From: a virus
IMG/VR virus record: IMGVR_UViG_3300013099_000021
Location: 1-64,000 of that record
Length of the DNA stretch: 64,000 nucleotides
Reading direction: 5' to 3' (one strand)
The notes under the pieces are model-generated. The model worked only from the letters and a program-made list of their open reading frames with translations. It searched no databases and had not been told where the DNA came from. Positions 62,480-64,000 of this stretch are shown in pieces. The position numbers and the translations under genes were made by a program. The first letter of the stretch is position 1, and the number at the start of each line of letters is the position of its first letter.

Positions 62480-63685
62480 TTACTGGTTATAAGCATCCAT
62501 CTCTGCATTAAAAATATCATCCTGTATCTTCTCATCATCGGAAAGAACCGGTGCTGGTGTTACAGGTGGAGTATCATTATTGCGGTCAGGTGATGGATTT
62601 GCATAGACAGCATGGACCTCTTCCTCCGTCATTCCCCTCGCTTTCTCAAATACGGAATGTACGATGTCTGGCAGCTTATTAATCATCAACTGGTTATAAA
62701 CCATAGTAGAGATTGTTTTCACGTTTGTTTCGTTAAGTTCCATACGGTTCTGAACGGCATAACCTTTGACAAACTCAGTGATCTCCTTTTGTTCGGATTC
62801 TGAAACTTCATAGTCCAGGAGAGCCTCTTTACTGTCCTTGATGGGTATTTTCAGCTTTGCCAGTGCGGTACTGACGTTTTGGCCCACACTATTCCAACCT
62901 GACTCTAAGGTTGCTTTCGCCTCCGGGGTTAACTCCTTTGGCTGTTGAGGATCATCGTCTGGTGTCGGGACAATTAACTTGTCCTTCAATTCTTGTAATG
63001 CCCTCTTTGCGGTGGCTCCATCTGCCTCCATTCCAATTTTATTGACTTCAAGATCAGACTCGTCAACCTGGTCTGGATCCACGTTGTACTTCTTCTCGAA
63101 ATACTTGCGTATCTGTGGCTCCTTACCAGAAAGTTCGGGGTGATCGAGTACGTATTTGGTTGTTAACGCTTCCATGGAATCCATGGTCGCAACCTCCGCA
63201 CTGTTGATCTTACTAAAAACCCCATAATCGCCTGTGCCAGTTTCTTTCACGAACTCGTTAAATAAAGCCATCTCGTCATTTGCGAAATTTGTTTTGGGCT
63301 TCGACTCAAGTTTGCTTTCAAGATCAGTCTTTGTCTGTCTCAGACTCACGACCTCATCCATTAAACCGACTATATTGGCACTCTTGGCCTCATCTACCGT
63401 CTTAAAACGATCTCCGAAAATCTCTTTCAGCATATCGCCTTGCGGTGGACTGGCCGGATCTACTACTGGTGGTGTTGGTGTTGGCGGATCTCCTATTGGA
63501 GGATCTGCTACCGGTGGATCCGGTGTTGGTGTTGGAGGATCTGCCACTGGCGGATCTGCCACTGGCGGATCTGCTGGTTCGCCTCCTGCTTGCTCTACCA
63601 AATTCGCTGCATCGATTCCTTCAATATCCTGAAGGGCTGCGAACTCAGGGTTGTTCTGGATTTCACTAAATGATTGTTTTGTCAT
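62480..63685 (-). CDS. Scaffold protein with Pro-rich repeats
   Basis: 401 residues, acidic. Pro-rich tandem segment (ADPPVADPP, TPTPDPP) at about 36-80, long coiled coil (DEVVSLRQTKTDLESKLESK), helical C-terminus. Placed right before capsid, as scaffold genes are. No protease motif was seen. Confidence 0.65.
   Translation of the reverse strand: MTKQSFSEIQNNPEFAALQDIEGIDAANLVEQAGGEPADPPVADPPVADPPTPTPDPPVADPPIGDPPTPTPPVVDPASPPQGDMLKEIFGDRFKTVDEAKSANIVGLMDEVVSLRQTKTDLESKLESKPKTNFANDEMALFNEFVKETGTGDYGVFSKINSAEVATMDSMEALTTKYVLDHPELSGKEPQIRKYFEKKYNVDPDQVDESDLEVNKIGMEADGATAKRALQELKDKLIVPTPDDDPQQPKELTPEAKATLESGWNSVGQNVSTALAKLKIPIKDSKEALLDYEVSESEQKEITEFVKGYAVQNRMELNETNVKTISTMVYNQLMINKLPDIVHSVFEKARGMTEEEVHAVYANPSPDRNNDTPPVTPAPVLSDDEKIQDDIFNAEMDAYNQ
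63475..63590. repeat. Short tandem repeats in the scaffold gene
   Basis: Repeats built on GGCGGATCTGCCACT and GGTGGATC encode ADPPV/ADPPT units. The repeat count could change by slippage and alter linker length. Confidence 0.7.
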
Positions 63686-63687
63686 AA

Positions 63688-64000
63688 CTAAGCCGTTTTT
63701 TGTGATTGTTCTGCTTGTGCAGCATCGAAAGATTTCTCCAAGCTGATTTGTTGCATCTTCCTTTCATGCTCATTATTGTTGTTGCGATCTTCCAGGTCCA
63801 ACTTATTTGTGTCCTGTTGAATTTTAAGGTCGCTCTCAAATTTCTTTGTCTGACGATCCTGGTCACCTTTGGTGGCGGCTGTCTGTTGTGCGTTCTTAGC
63901 GTCCAGGTCCATATTCTCCCTCTGGATCTTTAACTGACGATCCTTATTTTTCTTGCTGCGGAAGTTTAATACAATCTCTGCCAGCTTCTCATTGCCAGCC
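63688..64000 (-). CDS. Partial CDS, C-terminal part of an upstream late gene (portal candidate)
   Basis: The frame is open to the right edge, so the ATG at 63912 is probably internal. The visible ~103 residues (from LAEIVLNFRSKKNKDRQLKI) are charged and Gln/Lys-rich coiled coil, ending AQAEQSQKTA. Portals often end this way, and the gene lies before scaffold and capsid. Portal identity is inferred from order. Confidence 0.5.
   Translation of the reverse strand, partial: AGNEKLAEIVLNFRSKKNKDRQLKIQRENMDLDAKNAQQTAATKGDQDRQTKKFESDLKIQQDTNKLDLEDRNNNNEHERKMQQISLEKSFDAAQAEQSQKTA

Overview
The window is part of a tailed-phage genome that probably infects a Bacteroidota host. It carries a full run of virion genes: scaffold, major capsid protein, connector proteins, tail fibres with an S74 chaperone, internal virion proteins, a giant polyvalent protein and a lysis cassette. 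It also has replication and recombination genes, with densely packed and often overlapping frames. The host call rests on two things. Most starts lack a Shine-Dalgarno sequence and follow A-rich leaders. In addition, three sites match the Bacteroidota sigma-ABfr promoter pattern (TTTG, 19-20 nt, TAnnTTTG). No tRNA, integrase or CRISPR array was seen. The virion-gene order (head, fibres, connectors, a long 'GGLNTDDDP' protein, internal proteins) looks like a short-tailed phage of the crAss-like / Cellulophaga podovirus kind; this is an inference from layout, not from a search.

Layout. (1) 1-3038, leftward: small unrecognised early-type genes behind a promoter at 3066-3097 flanked by two copies of a 12-nt repeat. 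(2) 3039-3615: a 577-bp gene-poor control region with palindromes, inverted repeats and iteron-like repeats. (3) 3616-8341: one rightward gene, a leftward four-gene unit ending in a terminator at 4142-4171, and a rightward unit of ten small genes beginning with a RadC-like JAB protein and ending in a terminator at 8319-8341. (4) 8326-9802, leftward: HNH-like protein, DUF7694-like protein and a RyR-Acb2 hairpin fusion (candidate anti-CBASS/anti-Thoeris sponge), with their own promoter and an attenuator-like hairpin. (5) 9784-22135, leftward replication/recombination operon: primase-helicase, GroES, YqaJ exonuclease, RusA, TOPRIM protein, DUF3127 ssDNA-binding-like protein, Rha/KilAC regulator, family-X polymerase-like nucleotidyltransferase, RecT. 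(6) 22147 to the right edge, leftward late genes: portal C-terminus (inferred), scaffold, capsid, fibres, connectors, internal proteins, a 4477-residue polyvalent protein (DNA methylase, helicase, metalloprotease, LPD38-like domain), and lysis genes, closed by a terminator at 22147-22174.

The most unusual structure is at 11929-12295. It is a non-coding block of about 73 consecutive 5-nt units in which AC recurs every fifth base with degenerate NNN between (GUNNN in the operon transcript) and no indels. About every 60 nt the AC is replaced by AA. It lies inside the recombination operon, directly upstream of an uncharacterised gene and recT. I know of no described element with this design. It could be a wrapped nucleic-acid track for a ring-shaped or filamentous protein.

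A second global signal is a strong excess of the hexamer GGATCC (about 70 by hand count), with none seen between about 2.0 and 14.6 kb.
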